Positions 9,588-19,092 of a DNA stretch of 64,000 nucleotides are shown piece by piece (the stretch's first letter is position 1; every line of letters starts with the position of its first letter). Made by a program: the position numbers and the translations under genes. The notes beneath the pieces were generated by a model. That model had not been told where the DNA came from. It saw only the letters and a list, made by a program, of their open reading frames with translations, and ran no database searches. The DNA comes from a bacterium (lineage in GTDB: Bacteria > Armatimonadota > Chthonomonadetes > Chthonomonadales > Chthonomonadaceae). The stretch covers positions 1 through 64,000 of the forward strand of contig JAJYCW010000004.1 in assembly GCA_021777995.1 (NCBI GenBank). The letters run 5' to 3'.

Positions 9588-11735
9588 CTACCAACGCGGC
9601 AAGATAGGCGGCGGAGCCCCTACACCAGGGGCATTAATGCACTGAACGTCATCCGCCATGGTGGTTGTGTAGAGATGCTCACCATCGAATGCCGGAGACG
9701 ATACGATATTGCCTGGACCTAAGCTGTACCGCCATGCCACATGGCCGTTACCGGCGTTTAAAACGGCTACCGCACCTCGACCACCCATGATGGCCAAGGA
9801 ACGGCCATCAGGCGATAGCACAGGAGCACTGCCATTTATCGCCTGACCAATACCGGTTACCCACTGCACGGAGCCATCTACCGCGCTAAGCGAATAGATA
9901 TCGCCATTAGGGCCACTACCCGCAACATATACGTTGAGCCCAAGTACTACAGGTGTCGAGTGGAACGGTTCTTCTCCCGCCGGGGCGGTTGCGTGCCAAT
10001 TAACGGCTCCCGTAGCCTCATTGAGGTTATATAGCACCCCAGAGCTGTTTACCACATACACCTGCTGATCCGCAGCGGTTAGACGGCACCTTTTGGCTGA
10101 ACGTGCCTGCTCTCCTCCAACCATTGTCTTCCAGATGAGGTTTCCAGTCTCTATATTGAACGCAAAAACCAGTCCACTAGAGCTATGGACGAATACAACA
10201 CCGTGGTTGGAAACAAGCTCCCCTGCGCAATAACCACCTACAGGTGCGCGCCACATGAACTTGCCACTGTCCGCAGAGACCGCAATAACATCAGTTCCCG
10301 ACGAGACGATGACTACATCACCTGCAACAGCTACAGATGCACGAATCGCTCCGTTTGTGTCATATTTCCACCGTTGCCCACCACTCTCCTTGTTGAGCGA
10401 ATACAGTACACCCTTTAACGACGCTGCATACACACTGTTACCGTTCACCACAGGATCTGTAACGCTTTGTCCTTCAAGGTTTGCACTCCAACGTGTTTTA
10501 CCTGTGTCACGATTGAGGCAGTAGCACCCATGGTCCAGTGACGTTACGAAAACATTTTGACCTTCAACAAATGGGGTGGTTACAATTCCGTCGCGTAGGT
10601 TAATGGCCCAATCGCGAGTGGCTTCGCTGTGGCTGCGTTCCACTTCGAAAATGAGCTCGCCGCCCAAAACCTCGTGGTTACTTGTGGTAAGCTGCACATC
10701 GCAGACATGCACCCCTACAGGTACAGACTGCGGGTAGAATACACGCTTCCAGATATCGCGAATGTCCTGGGTCATTGGCAGCCACGGCATATCGTCTATG
10801 CGCATCTTCGCCGTCTCGCCATCCGCGCTGTCACTTGGTGACCTGGGATCGAGAAGAGCTGCTACCCTGCGTCGTGCCAAAAAAGGGTTGTTCGGGTCGT
10901 TCCAACCCACCTGAAGTATGCTCTGCATTGCCTCAACCAGTGGTAGATGCTCGGTGGTCCGAGAGGACTGCCCTGCCGAATGCTGTTCAAATGTCACCAA
11001 CGCTCTATCCACGGTTACATGCACGATCTGCGCCGATGCACCAACTGGAGGTGCGATAGTGAGCACACCGTCCGTTTTCCACCTGTCCGGTGAATGCGGC
11101 TCACCGCAGAAGATCGCGCATATGTTGTGTCCCCGCATCATCGCACGAAGGTCATACTCGTTATCAAGTGGACGGGTGATTGCATTCCCTACTCCCACAT
11201 CGTGGTACAAGAAGACAAATATAGGCGTCTCGGACCGCTGGTGCTTCAGGTCATTCGCCAGCCAATTTTCCTCAGCACTACCCAGGTGACCAAATTTGTG
11301 GCCAGGTACTGTACTATCGAGAAGAATGAAGTGAATTGATTGATAGTCGAATGATCGGTAGTTAGGACCGTGATATCGTGGGCCGTAAATTGACCTGAAG
11401 GACTCCATTGCATTAGGCGATAAAAGGGCATCTGGTTCCGCTGGTACGGCATAAAACCCGACCCCTCCAGCCCGTATTAATGCGGCATGCCGGGAAGCGT
11501 CGAGCCACTGGTCGGGAGTTCCGTCGTTTGTAAGCGGGCTTTCGGTCACCTCAAACGCGGGCGCCGAGGATCTTTCCGTTGACGGCGCCGCGGCCCCGAG
11601 AGGTTTAGACACCTGAGAGCCAACAAGCACGTTAAATGAAAACGACGGACCCGAGGGTGAGGGCCGCGCGATCGCTCTTAGCGCTGCAGAACCTATCATG
11701 GCAACCGCCAGAACGAAGCAGAACTTCACACGCAT
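9588..11735 (-). CDS. Exported fusion: degenerate metallophosphoesterase-like domain plus PQQ-type beta-propeller
   Basis: The protein is 715 aa from the ATG at 11735, which has GGGAAGG 8 bases upstream and starts a signal peptide (MRVKFCFVLAVAMIGSAA). Residues of about 90-250 match the distal half of calcineurin-like phosphoesterases: FILLDST, then EENWLANDL, then FLYHDVGVGN and a FCGEPHS sequence where active enzymes have F-S-G-H-x-H. One or more metal-ligand histidines are therefore missing. From about residue 355 there are at least six WD/PQQ-like repeats (pattern G-x-V-Y-x-L-N-x-x-T-G-x-x-x-W, e.g. LYSLNKESGGQRWKY), forming a propeller to the C-terminus. Probably a periplasmic or surface binding protein; the ligand is unknown. 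It is the first gene of the unit leading into the antiporter and PAP2 genes. Confidence 0.75.
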   Translation of the reverse strand: MRVKFCFVLAVAMIGSAALRAIARPSPSGPSFSFNVLVGSQVSKPLGAAAPSTERSSAPAFEVTESPLTNDGTPDQWLDASRHAALIRAGGVGFYAVPAEPDALLSPNAMESFRSIYGPRYHGPNYRSFDYQSIHFILLDSTVPGHKFGHLGSAEENWLANDLKHQRSETPIFVFLYHDVGVGNAITRPLDNEYDLRAMMRGHNICAIFCGEPHSPDRWKTDGVLTIAPPVGASAQIVHVTVDRALVTFEQHSAGQSSRTTEHLPLVEAMQSILQVGWNDPNNPFLARRRVAALLDPRSPSDSADGETAKMRIDDMPWLPMTQDIRDIWKRVFYPQSVPVGVHVCDVQLTTSNHEVLGGELIFEVERSHSEATRDWAINLRDGIVTTPFVEGQNVFVTSLDHGCYCLNRDTGKTRWSANLEGQSVTDPVVNGNSVYAASLKGVLYSLNKESGGQRWKYDTNGAIRASVAVAGDVVIVSSGTDVIAVSADSGKFMWRAPVGGYCAGELVSNHGVVFVHSSSGLVFAFNIETGNLIWKTMVGGEQARSAKRCRLTAADQQVYVVNSSGVLYNLNEATGAVNWHATAPAGEEPFHSTPVVLGLNVYVAGSGPNGDIYSLSAVDGSVQWVTGIGQAINGSAPVLSPDGRSLAIMGGRGAVAVLNAGNGHVAWRYSLGPGNIVSSPAFDGEHLYTTTMADDVQCINAPGVGAPPPILPRW

Positions 11736-11763
11736 TAAAGCATCCTTCCCTAACAACAACGTA

Positions 11764-11823
11764 TTGGTGGGTAGTCAATACCACCAACCTTAGTCTACCG
11801 GCCAATGGAGCTTAGGGTAGACT
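11764..11823. other. Two inverted repeats in a divergent intergenic region
   Basis: TTGGTGG (11764-11770) pairs with CCACCAA (11781-11787), and AGTCTACC (11792-11799) pairs with GGTAGACT (11816-11823). Both lie between the divergent starts at 11735 (minus) and 11875 (plus). They could be operators or leader hairpins; no function is proven. Confidence 0.35.
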
Positions 11824-11874
11824 GAAACGACCAACGCGGCACTTCTGACCCGCAATATCCGGAGCATATTCGGT

Positions 11875-12996
11875 ATGACACAAAACAACAACCATGGAAC
11901 ACCTGAACCCAGACACACGGATTCCGGCGCTTCATTTCTTATAGCCACTATAGCAGGCATACCGGTACGCGTGCATTTTACGTTCCTCCTGCTCCTGATA
12001 TTTATCGCGGCATACGGCCAGGGAGACGTTAAAGGACAGAGCGCATACACTGTTGTATTTGTTATACTGCTCTTTGCCTGTGTTGCGCTGCATGAGTTGG
12101 GTCACGCGCTCACTGCACGGCGGTATGGCCTGGTTACTCGCTCTATCGTACTCTACCCTATTGGCGGCATCGCAAGTATTGAGGGCGTTCCTGAACCTCG
12201 TCAGGAATTATGGATTGCATTAGCTGGCCCGATGGTAAATTTCGTAATAGGAGCCCTGGGCTTGCTCACCTACTATCTCATGCAGGATAGCAAGTCGCCC
12301 GTCTTACATACGGTACTGGAACTATCACAGGCTAATCTGATCCTAGCAGCCTTTAACCTGATTCCTGCATTCCCGATGGATGGGGGCAGGATTCTGCGGG
12401 CTCTTATAGCAGGAAAAGTGGATAGGGTGCGCGCGACCGACCTAGCTGCCCAGGTAGGCAAATTCATTGCAGTTGTTGTAGGTGTTGTCGCGATATATAA
12501 GCTCGATCTCTTTCTCACAATACTCGCGGTATTTGTGTACATGGCAGCTGATGCAGAAAACAACATGGTACGAACAAGGGCCCTAGTTTCTGGTCACACG
12601 GTAAAAGAAGCTATGATACGACAGTTTATCACATTGAGCGTTGGCGATACACTGCGTGATGCATCCGAAAAGATGCTGCAGGGTACACAACATGATTTTC
12701 CAGTGATGATTGGCGACAGCCTCGCGGGTGTGCTCTCGCAGCGACAGTTAAGCTTGGGACTAATAGAGTCAGGCCCAGATGCCTACGTAGCGGGGGTGAT
12801 GACGCGTGACTACCCCACTGCAGAACCGGAGGAGGCTCTTTCGGATCTCATTCAACGTCTGGAGAGCACCGATGCAGTCATGGTTATTGACCCTAAGGAC
12901 CCTGGTGCAATACCGGCTGGCATGATAACTCAAGAGCGAATTGTGGAATTCCTGGTTCTATTGAACAGCCGCAATGCCGCACATAACGGTGGCTAA
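11875..12996 (+). CDS. Site-2 protease family zinc metalloprotease with CBS domains
   Basis: Intramembrane zinc protease of the SpoIVFB/Rip-like group (373 aa). The zinc motif HELGH is at residues 73-77, with the third ligand Asp169 in FPMDGGRIL. Several transmembrane helices lie between residues 33 and 225. The cytoplasmic tail from about residue 230 holds two CBS repeats (start VKEAMIRQFITLSVGDTLRDA), which usually bind adenine nucleotides and gate the protease. Such enzymes release membrane-bound regulators or signal peptide remnants. No substrate is evident nearby. The ATG at 11875 follows CCGGAG. The 3' end overlaps the reading frame of the next gene only if that gene uses an early, poorly supported ATG. 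Confidence 0.9.
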   Translation: MTQNNNHGTPEPRHTDSGASFLIATIAGIPVRVHFTFLLLLIFIAAYGQGDVKGQSAYTVVFVILLFACVALHELGHALTARRYGLVTRSIVLYPIGGIASIEGVPEPRQELWIALAGPMVNFVIGALGLLTYYLMQDSKSPVLHTVLELSQANLILAAFNLIPAFPMDGGRILRALIAGKVDRVRATDLAAQVGKFIAVVVGVVAIYKLDLFLTILAVFVYMAADAENNMVRTRALVSGHTVKEAMIRQFITLSVGDTLRDASEKMLQGTQHDFPVMIGDSLAGVLSQRQLSLGLIESGPDAYVAGVMTRDYPTAEPEEALSDLIQRLESTDAVMVIDPKDPGAIPAGMITQERIVEFLVLLNSRNAAHNGG

Positions 12997-13108
12997 AAGG
13001 CAATACGTTCGAGTAATCGGCGGACCTCAACTAAACACTAGCGCATCTTCAAATCGGTCAAACGCAAGTTCAAACAGCGTATCAAATACGACGACGGAGG
13101 AGACCACC

Positions 13109-14206
13109 TTGAGTACCGATCTGGGAGAAGCCGGTACCTCCACTCAATCACGACGAAACGATAACGCCTTTGATTTTCTGAGGCTGCTTTTCGCCTGCAT
13201 GGTCATTCTCTCTCACGTACCATCCCAACAATATGGTCGTGCGGCAGCACACCGAGAGCTGCTAATGACCATTACTCGTCACCACCTAACTTGGGGTGAT
13301 CTTGCCGTCGATGGCTTCTTTTTAATTAGCGGGTATCTCATTGTACAAAGCTTCGAACGTTGCTCAGGAGTCAAGAACTACCTGTTTCGACGAGTCGCTC
13401 GCATTTACCCGGCATTTGTCATTGCGATGCTGTTTTCAACCTGGCTAGTAGGTTGGTGGGGCGCTGTTTCGCGCATCGGTTATTTCTCGATTCACCACGC
13501 CGCCTGGTTTGCCATTTTCACGGCGGCGCTCAAATCGTACTCGCCGCCCGTATTCAGCGGATACCACTTTGCCAACGTCAATGGCTCCACGTGGACCATA
13601 CAATATGAGTTTTTGTGCTATCTGTTGGTTATACCGACGGCGGTTTGCGGGCTTTTTAGCGGTCATAGCCGATTGCTAGCAGTCACTCTCACGCTCGCCA
13701 TTTTGCAATTACCTGGCTTTCCGCTGCATAGTCTGCCCAACAGGTGGGGCAACGGCAGCCCATTGATTAACGTGATTAGTGGTCCACAAGCAATGCCACG
13801 GTTTTTTCTCTACTTTCTTACAGGGGCATGTTATCTTAAAATGAAAGACCGGTTGTTTTCGCATCCGCGCTTACTCATTGCCGCTACCAGTGGGCTCATC
13901 GTTTACTGCATTTACCCTGCCTTGGAGCCGATACTGCTTCCCGCCTGTTTTGGCTTCATTCTATTCTACTTTGCACTCCATGCCCCTAAGTGTCTGCATA
14001 ATTCAGCACGATATGGAGATTTCTCGTATGGTATCTACCTGTACGCCTGGCCCATTACGATGGCTCTGCTGTTGATGACTAACCGGCAAATCGCTACCGG
14101 TCCGCTCATCTTGTTCACGATCTTGGCGTCAACCGTGTTTGCCGCAATCAGTTGGCATCTCGTAGAACGTCCTATTCTTAAGTGGGTGCATACGAAAACA
14201 CGATGA
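13109..14206 (+). CDS. Acyltransferase family 3 (OafA/YrhL-like)
   Basis: Multi-pass membrane acyltransferase (365 aa) expected to transfer an acyl (often acetyl) group to a sugar or lipid. It begins NAFDFLRLLFACMVILSH with the family's catalytic-type His in the first helix, then GDLAVDGFFLISGYL near residue 65 and LFRRVARIYPAF near 92. About ten hydrophobic helices run to the end. The usual terminal motif is LVERPILKW. I chose the TTG at 13109 because GGAGGAG (13096-13102) sits 6 bases before it. The longer frame from an ATG at 12974 overlaps the previous gene and adds only a Ser/Asn/Thr-rich tail. Possible substrates are the exopolysaccharides suggested by the 38-48 kb operon, but this is speculative. 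Confidence 0.88.
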   Translation: MSTDLGEAGTSTQSRRNDNAFDFLRLLFACMVILSHVPSQQYGRAAAHRELLMTITRHHLTWGDLAVDGFFLISGYLIVQSFERCSGVKNYLFRRVARIYPAFVIAMLFSTWLVGWWGAVSRIGYFSIHHAAWFAIFTAALKSYSPPVFSGYHFANVNGSTWTIQYEFLCYLLVIPTAVCGLFSGHSRLLAVTLTLAILQLPGFPLHSLPNRWGNGSPLINVISGPQAMPRFFLYFLTGACYLKMKDRLFSHPRLLIAATSGLIVYCIYPALEPILLPACFGFILFYFALHAPKCLHNSARYGDFSYGIYLYAWPITMALLLMTNRQIATGPLILFTILASTVFAAISWHLVERPILKWVHTKTR

Positions 14207-14610
14207 AGGGCAGTAGGAATCCCGTTGTGGTTTCCAACCCAAAGCACTCACGGCCGATACCTGACGAAGGGGACGGAAGACGTTTACACAGAGCGTGGAT
14301 TCCAGCCACCACTGCAACTTGGGAAAACCAGGAGTAACAGTCGGCAGTCACCCTTCACCAAATATGCCAACGGGTCTAGCAGCGTGTTGCATCTTGCTTT
14401 CACTATGCATTCTGCAGGACGACCGTTGACAAAGGTCTCAGCAGACTTCAACCGTCATTTGCTGGTATTCCGGGTTTTTTATGAACCTACGAACGTACGC
14501 TGCAGTGGTACGGGCGTAGGTTTTGGGTAATGGGGCCACAGGTCAAAACGTAATTCACCCTTCTGTCTCAGTCAATGCAGCTCACCGGCACTCTAGGGCA
14601 CACCTAATCC
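14207..14610. other. Convergent intergenic region, no gene recognised
   Basis: About 400 bases between two genes that end toward each other. One open frame (14225-14530) has no ribosome site and no recognisable sequence. The only clear structure is the hairpin at 14484-14522. Confidence 0.6.
14484..14524 (+). terminator. Hairpin with short T-tract
   Basis: AACCTACG (14484-14491) pairs with CGTAGGTT (14515-14522), and inside it CGTAC (14494-14498) pairs with GTACG (14508-14512). It is followed by TTTT. It may end the acyltransferase transcript, although it is about 280 bases past the stop. Confidence 0.45.
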
Positions 14611-15603
14611 TTACCAGGACTCACTAGCGTCGCTGAGGCCAGAGTTTTCCGCCTCAAGCAGCCGCTCAGCCTGAATAGCAGCCATACATCCGGAGCCCGC
14701 TGCGGTGATCGCCTGGCGGTACTCGGTATCTTGCACATCACCACAGGCAAAAACACCCAGTTTGTTTGTACGCACATCCTTGTGGGTGATCAGATAGCCG
14801 CTCTCGTCGGTATCCAGCACACCGCGGAAAAGGGAGGTATTCGGCCGGTGACCTATCGCAACAAAGAGGCCCGTTACCGGCAGATCGCGCAGTGCCTGCG
14901 TTTTTACATCACGCAGTGTGAGCGATGTCACTGCACCAGCGACAGGGTCGTTAATTCTCTCAACAACTGCGTTCCATTCAAACTTGATCTTAGGATTTTT
15001 TAGCGCGCGCTCCTGCATGATTTTGCTCGCCCGTAATGAATCGCGCCTGTGTACCACTGTTACAGAAGAACAGTGGTTCGTCAGGTAGATCGCCTCTTCC
15101 ATAGCGGTATCTCCGCCTCCCACCACCGCTACGTCTTGTCCACGGAAGAAGAAGCCATCGCACGTTGCGCAGGCGGAAACTCCCCGGCCGCCCAGCCCAC
15201 CCTCATGCGCCGGACGTTCCTCTGGCAGACCAAGCCACATTGCTGAGGCACCTGTTGCGATAATCAGCGTCTTGCATTGATATGCCTGCCCTGCAGCGGT
15301 TACGGTGTAGGGTCGTGACGAGAGATCGACACTTTCGGCCATCTCTTCCACGATCTGCACGTTGAACCGCTGCACCTGCCGGCGCATTACCTGCATCAGG
15401 TCCGGCCCTTGAATGCCGTGCTCAAAGCCAGGATAGTTCTCCACCTCGGTTGTGAGCATGAGTTGCCCACCGGCTCCCTGCATCTCCTGGCCCTGCCCTA
15501 CACCTCCGTCGATCATTAATGGATTAAGGTTCGCGCGTCCCGCATACAGTGCGGCCGTATAACCTGCAGGCCCAGATCCCAGTACAATGACGTTGTGAAT
15601 CAT
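14611..15603 (-). CDS. trxB: Thioredoxin reductase (NADPH)
   Basis: Flavoenzyme that uses NADPH to reduce thioredoxin in the cytoplasm. The protein is 330 aa from the ATG at 15603, with GGAAAG 6 bases upstream; the longer frame to 15648 has no support. FAD-binding GSGPAGYTAALYAGRA is at residues 9-24, the redox-active pair CATC at 145-148, NADP-binding GGGDTA follows near 167, and the second FAD motif FACGDVQD is near 290. The length is slightly above the usual 310-320 because of a polar C-terminal tail. It lies 78 bases downstream of guaB on the same strand and is probably co-transcribed with it. Reduced thioredoxin could also serve the class II reductase encoded at 19.7 kb. Confidence 0.95.
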   Translation of the reverse strand: MIHNVIVLGSGPAGYTAALYAGRANLNPLMIDGGVGQGQEMQGAGGQLMLTTEVENYPGFEHGIQGPDLMQVMRRQVQRFNVQIVEEMAESVDLSSRPYTVTAAGQAYQCKTLIIATGASAMWLGLPEERPAHEGGLGGRGVSACATCDGFFFRGQDVAVVGGGDTAMEEAIYLTNHCSSVTVVHRRDSLRASKIMQERALKNPKIKFEWNAVVERINDPVAGAVTSLTLRDVKTQALRDLPVTGLFVAIGHRPNTSLFRGVLDTDESGYLITHKDVRTNKLGVFACGDVQDTEYRQAITAAGSGCMAAIQAERLLEAENSGLSDASESW

Positions 15604-15681
15604 TTTCAGCTTTCCAGTTGATAGTTTGAATGAACCGACGGCGCACAAGGTGGAGCGCCAGCGAAACCAAAAGTGCTTACG

Positions 15682-17202
15682 TTATTCTCTACCGCTTTCA
15701 TTTAACGCATATTCACTGCTGTAATTTGGTGGCTCTTTGGTAATCCAGACATCGTGAACGTGGCTTTCGCGCAGGCTTGCACCAGTCTGCCTCATAAATC
15801 TTGCGCGCGAATGATACTCTTGCAAGTTCGCAGCCCCCACGTAACCCATACTTGATCGAATGCCCCCCAGGAGTTGATAGAAGGTATCCTGAAGTGCCCC
15901 CTTGTAGGGGACGCGCCCCTCTACGCCCTCTGGAACGTGGCGTGCATTTGAATCATGGCCGTAGCGGTCGCTAGAACCTTCCTGCATCGCACCTTCGCTA
16001 CCCATGCCCCGGTAGTCCTTATATGCCCTACCCTGGTAAAGGATAACACCACCAGGTGCCTCGTCGGTACCTGCCAGCATATTGCCCACCATTACGGCAG
16101 CGGCGCCAGCTGCCAGCGCCTTCGCCGCGTCACCGCTCCACCGAATCCCTCCGTCGGCAATCACAGGAATACCATAGCGCCGCGCCTCACTTGCACAATC
16201 CATGACTGCGGTGAGCTGAGGAACTCCTACGCCGCTCACAATGCGCGTGGTACAAATAGAACCTGCACCCAAACCGACGCGGATGGCATCTGCACCAGCT
16301 TCGATAAGAGCACGGGTGCCTTCCGCAGTAGCAACGTTTCCGGCCATCACCGGGAGATCCGGGAATTCGCGTTTTACTGCCTCCAGAGCAGTAAGCACCC
16401 CAGCTGAATGGCCATGGGCTGCATCAATTACAATTAAGTCTACGCCGGCCTCAACTAGAACCGCCGCACGCCCTACAGGATCTCTTAACGGCCCAATTGC
16501 GGCTCCGCACCTTAGGCGTCCCCGGCTGTCCTTTGTAGCGTTAGGATAGTCGCGCACCTTTTGCAGGTCCTTAATCGTTATGAGGCCCAGAAGTCGCCGA
16601 CTTTCGTCAACAATTGGCAGCTTCTCGATCCTGTGCTTCTGGAGAATGTCCTGTGCCTGCTCCAATGTAATCCCTGGAGGGGCAGTTACCAGCCCGCCAG
16701 GGCGCGTAGCATCGGTGGTCATGATTTCCGATATGGCACGGCGATAGTTGGTCTCGAAGCGGATGTCTCGGTTGGTGAGAATTCCCACCAGAATGCCCGA
16801 CACTGGTTCAGTAATTGGAACACCCGAGATATGGTACCGCTCCATAATATCGAGTGCGTCCTGAATTGTGCGGTCCGGCGGCAGACTGATCGGGTCTACA
16901 ATGATGCCGTGCTCTGACCGCTTTACCTTGTCAACTTCTTCTGCCTGTGCTGTAGGGGTGAGGTTTCTGTGCAGTATTCCTATCCCGCCCTCACGCGCCA
17001 TTGCGATGGCCATGCGAGCGCCGGTAACTCTATCCATTGGAGAACTCATTATAGGCGATCGAAGCAGAATATCACGAGCAACCACGGTGCGCGGGTCCGT
17101 TTGATCCGGCCGAACATTACTTTCGCGCGGCTCAAGCAGCACGTCGTCAAAACTTAGACCTTCACGTATCTCGGTGATAGATCTCTCGACCCCTTCTTGC
17201 AT
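15682..17202 (-). CDS. guaB: Inosine-5'-monophosphate dehydrogenase
   Basis: Catalyses the NAD-dependent oxidation of IMP to XMP, the committed step of guanine nucleotide synthesis. The 506-aa protein has the standard layout: N-terminal barrel half (SFDDVLLEP near residue 17), a CBS pair (about 100-215) and the second barrel half. The catalytic loop is GAGSICTTR with Cys317; most homologues read GPGSICTTR. The flap (GYVGAANL) and the monovalent-cation site region are present. The ATG at 17202 follows GAGGT. A TATACT hexamer at 17262-17267 (minus strand) could be a -10 element, but no good -35 accompanies it. Confidence 0.96.
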   Translation of the reverse strand: MQEGVERSITEIREGLSFDDVLLEPRESNVRPDQTDPRTVVARDILLRSPIMSSPMDRVTGARMAIAMAREGGIGILHRNLTPTAQAEEVDKVKRSEHGIIVDPISLPPDRTIQDALDIMERYHISGVPITEPVSGILVGILTNRDIRFETNYRRAISEIMTTDATRPGGLVTAPPGITLEQAQDILQKHRIEKLPIVDESRRLLGLITIKDLQKVRDYPNATKDSRGRLRCGAAIGPLRDPVGRAAVLVEAGVDLIVIDAAHGHSAGVLTALEAVKREFPDLPVMAGNVATAEGTRALIEAGADAIRVGLGAGSICTTRIVSGVGVPQLTAVMDCASEARRYGIPVIADGGIRWSGDAAKALAAGAAAVMVGNMLAGTDEAPGGVILYQGRAYKDYRGMGSEGAMQEGSSDRYGHDSNARHVPEGVEGRVPYKGALQDTFYQLLGGIRSSMGYVGAANLQEYHSRARFMRQTGASLRESHVHDVWITKEPPNYSSEYALNESGRE

Positions 17203-17711
17203 GATGAAACCTCATGAATTTACGACGAGGCGGCGACGCTGCCTACCCGTCTATTAGGAAAAGTATACCATCATACGCTGAAGCACGACTATTTGGTGCA
17301 TTTACTGGCACTAACGCCACAAATATCCATAAACCGACATCAGACGATCATCCCATGCCAATTGGTTTAACTTTGTCAGTCACCATTCAGGCCAGTAGCA
17401 CGTTTAACGGGTAACTGGCAGAAATCTCAGTTGCCGGCAGAATAGTTCGGTGGTAATATTTCACAGTTCTATGCTGTTATTAAGTTTAGGAAACCCATAT
17501 TTATGGATGCCCAGCAGCGCACATGTCGCGCTGTTATCACATAAAGCGAGCGTGCAGTACACTATGGTGTGCGATCCGCCTCCGTGGTTTATGACTTGGT
17601 TAACACATCGATTACGGCAATTCCTTGGGTCTGCTGCACAATAGGTTTGCAGCGTATTCAACTTCATTTTGCCTGCATTAACGGTTGCCTGGTAAGTAAA
17701 GGACAAGGTTC
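17203..17711. other. Divergent intergenic region guaB / HAF-repeat gene
   Basis: About 500 bases that must hold promoters for guaB (minus) and the HAF-repeat gene (plus). Apart from the possible guaB -10 (TATACT, minus, 17262-17267) and the AAGGA ribosome site before 17712, I see no conserved element, repeat or credible small gene. Confidence 0.5.
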
Positions 17712-18911
17712 ATGCGTCAATCTTCTGCACTTCGCGCGGCGGTTCATATTACATGCGTTGCCTCATCACTGCTTATAGGTCGGTGCGCCTTAGCATCACC
17801 AGTGCATTATAATATTTCTGAACTCCCACTCATGTTAGGCGCTTACGGCAGCACCGCGACTGCAATTAACGACACCGCTACGGTTACAGGCTACCAAACG
17901 ACCGCATCGTTTTCCAGCGATGCTTATTCTGCGTCTGTCGGGAACATCGCGGATGTCAATTCGCTCACCACGCAATTTGGTTCGTTTCCGCAAAACAGCT
18001 ACGGCTATGCCATTAACAACAGCGGGACGATTGTAGGTTCAGATGATGCAAGCGGCGTTACCAGGGCATTTGTGCTAAGTGCAGGTTCGCAAACCATAAC
18101 GGAGATTGGCACCCTTCCTGGAATGCAGTATAGCGAGGCGCTGGGTATTAATGACAGCGGCGTAGTAGTGGGAGACGCGAGCGGTACCAGCGGCAACAGT
18201 TTCTCCATGCATGCCTTTGTCTATTCCAACGGCACAATGACTGATCTGAATGGTGCGATTGCGGCTGCTGGCGCTGGCGCAGTAGAGAGCAAGGCAACCG
18301 GAATTAACAGCAATGGCGACGTGACCGGTTATTGGCAGGACAGTGCCGGTGTTCAGCATGCATTCATTTACAACCTGAACTCGGCGTCACTTATCACACT
18401 TCCAGGTCTTGTGACGGCGGGTCCGTCTCCTAATAGCGTTGGCAACGCCGTAAATGCCAGTGGCGAAGTCGTGGGGTCCGCTGACGCCGTTAGCGGCTCG
18501 TTTGGCGCCACTCAACATGCCTTTGCTTATAAAAATGGCGTAACAACCGACCTTGGGGCGCTTGGGAGTTTCTCCAACTTTAGCGCAGCGTTAGCAGTAA
18601 ATTCTGGCGGAGTCGTTGTAGGTACCTCCTCTGACAACCTCGGTAACCTGAATGCCTTCGTTGCTAACGGCGGAATGATGTACAACCTGAACGACCTGGT
18701 CAACAATCTCGGCGGCTGGCAGTTGCAGGGCGCAACCGGCATCAATAGCAACGGGGATATAGTGGGCTACGGAACAGACCCGAACAGCACGCCTGCCGCA
18801 TTTCTGTTGTCTCCTGACCCGCCACCTGCCGTACCAGAAGCACCCACATCCACTGCTATGTGCCTGCTGGCTGCAACCGGCTTGTTTACACTTAAATCTC
18901 GTAAGCGCTAA
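17712..18911 (+). CDS. Exported HAF-repeat protein with PEP-CTERM-like anchor
   Basis: Secreted or surface protein (399 aa). An N-terminal signal peptide (residues 1-28, ending near ALAS) is followed by at least five HAF-type repeats. Their pattern alternates AIN-x-SG-x-VVG with HAFVY-x-NG-x-x-T-x-LG, for example GINDSGVVVGDASG, HAFVYSNGTMTDL and HAFAYKNGVTTDLGAL. The tail VPEAPTSTAMCLLAATGLF followed by KSRKR is a PEP-CTERM-like sorting signal in which the usual PEP reads PEA. Such proteins are processed by an exosortase; none is encoded here. The start has AAGGA about 9 bases upstream. No enzymatic function is visible; these repeats are assumed to fold as a beta-propeller-like structure. 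Confidence 0.8.
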   Translation: MRQSSALRAAVHITCVASSLLIGRCALASPVHYNISELPLMLGAYGSTATAINDTATVTGYQTTASFSSDAYSASVGNIADVNSLTTQFGSFPQNSYGYAINNSGTIVGSDDASGVTRAFVLSAGSQTITEIGTLPGMQYSEALGINDSGVVVGDASGTSGNSFSMHAFVYSNGTMTDLNGAIAAAGAGAVESKATGINSNGDVTGYWQDSAGVQHAFIYNLNSASLITLPGLVTAGPSPNSVGNAVNASGEVVGSADAVSGSFGATQHAFAYKNGVTTDLGALGSFSNFSAALAVNSGGVVVGTSSDNLGNLNAFVANGGMMYNLNDLVNNLGGWQLQGATGINSNGDIVGYGTDPNSTPAAFLLSPDPPPAVPEAPTSTAMCLLAATGLFTLKSRKR

Positions 18912-18940
18912 CCTCACACAATCTATTTTACGCATTGTAT

Positions 18941-18975
18941 GCCGGCAACCTGTTAAGGTTGCCGGCTCTTTTTCT
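18941..18975 (+). terminator. Strong intrinsic terminator
   Basis: A perfect 10-bp stem, GCCGGCAACC (18941-18950) with GGTTGCCGGC (18957-18966), a 6-base loop, then TCTTTTTCT. It lies 30 bases after the HAF-repeat gene and isolates it from nrdR. Confidence 0.92.
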
Positions 18976-19056
18976 GCTAGACGATTTCCACTGTTCGTTA
19001 TCCCTCATGATAAAAACAAAACACCCACAGATCAATATCATCGGCAAAAAAATGTG

Positions 19057-19085
19057 TTGACATACTAGATATAGTATGATATTCT
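19057..19085 (+). promoter_or_regulatory. Sigma70-type promoter of nrdR-nrdJ
   Basis: A perfect -35 TTGACA (19057-19062), a 17-base spacer and -10 TATTCT (19080-19085), about 44 bases upstream of the nrdR ATG. The spacer contains the first NrdR box. Confidence 0.8.
19062..19077 (+). promoter_or_regulatory. NrdR box 1
   Basis: ATACTAGATATAGTAT has perfect outer arms ATACTA/TAGTAT and agrees with the known NrdR consensus (acaCwAtATaTwGtgt) at the core C, A, AT, T and G positions. It sits between -35 and -10, where bound NrdR would block RNA polymerase. Confidence 0.78.
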
Positions 19086-19092
19086 ATGTCGT

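Noticed and set aside
12974-13108. Longer N-terminus of the acyltransferase from ATG 12974
   Set aside because: Would overlap the protease gene and adds low-complexity residues; the TTG at 13109 has a far better ribosome site.
14225-14530. Open frame of 101 codons after the acyltransferase
   Set aside because: No ribosome site, unlikely amino-acid composition, and it contains a terminator-like hairpin.
17450-17706. Overlapping open frames in the guaB/HAF intergenic region
   Set aside because: Short, no ribosome sites, no recognisable protein sequence, both strands open by chance.
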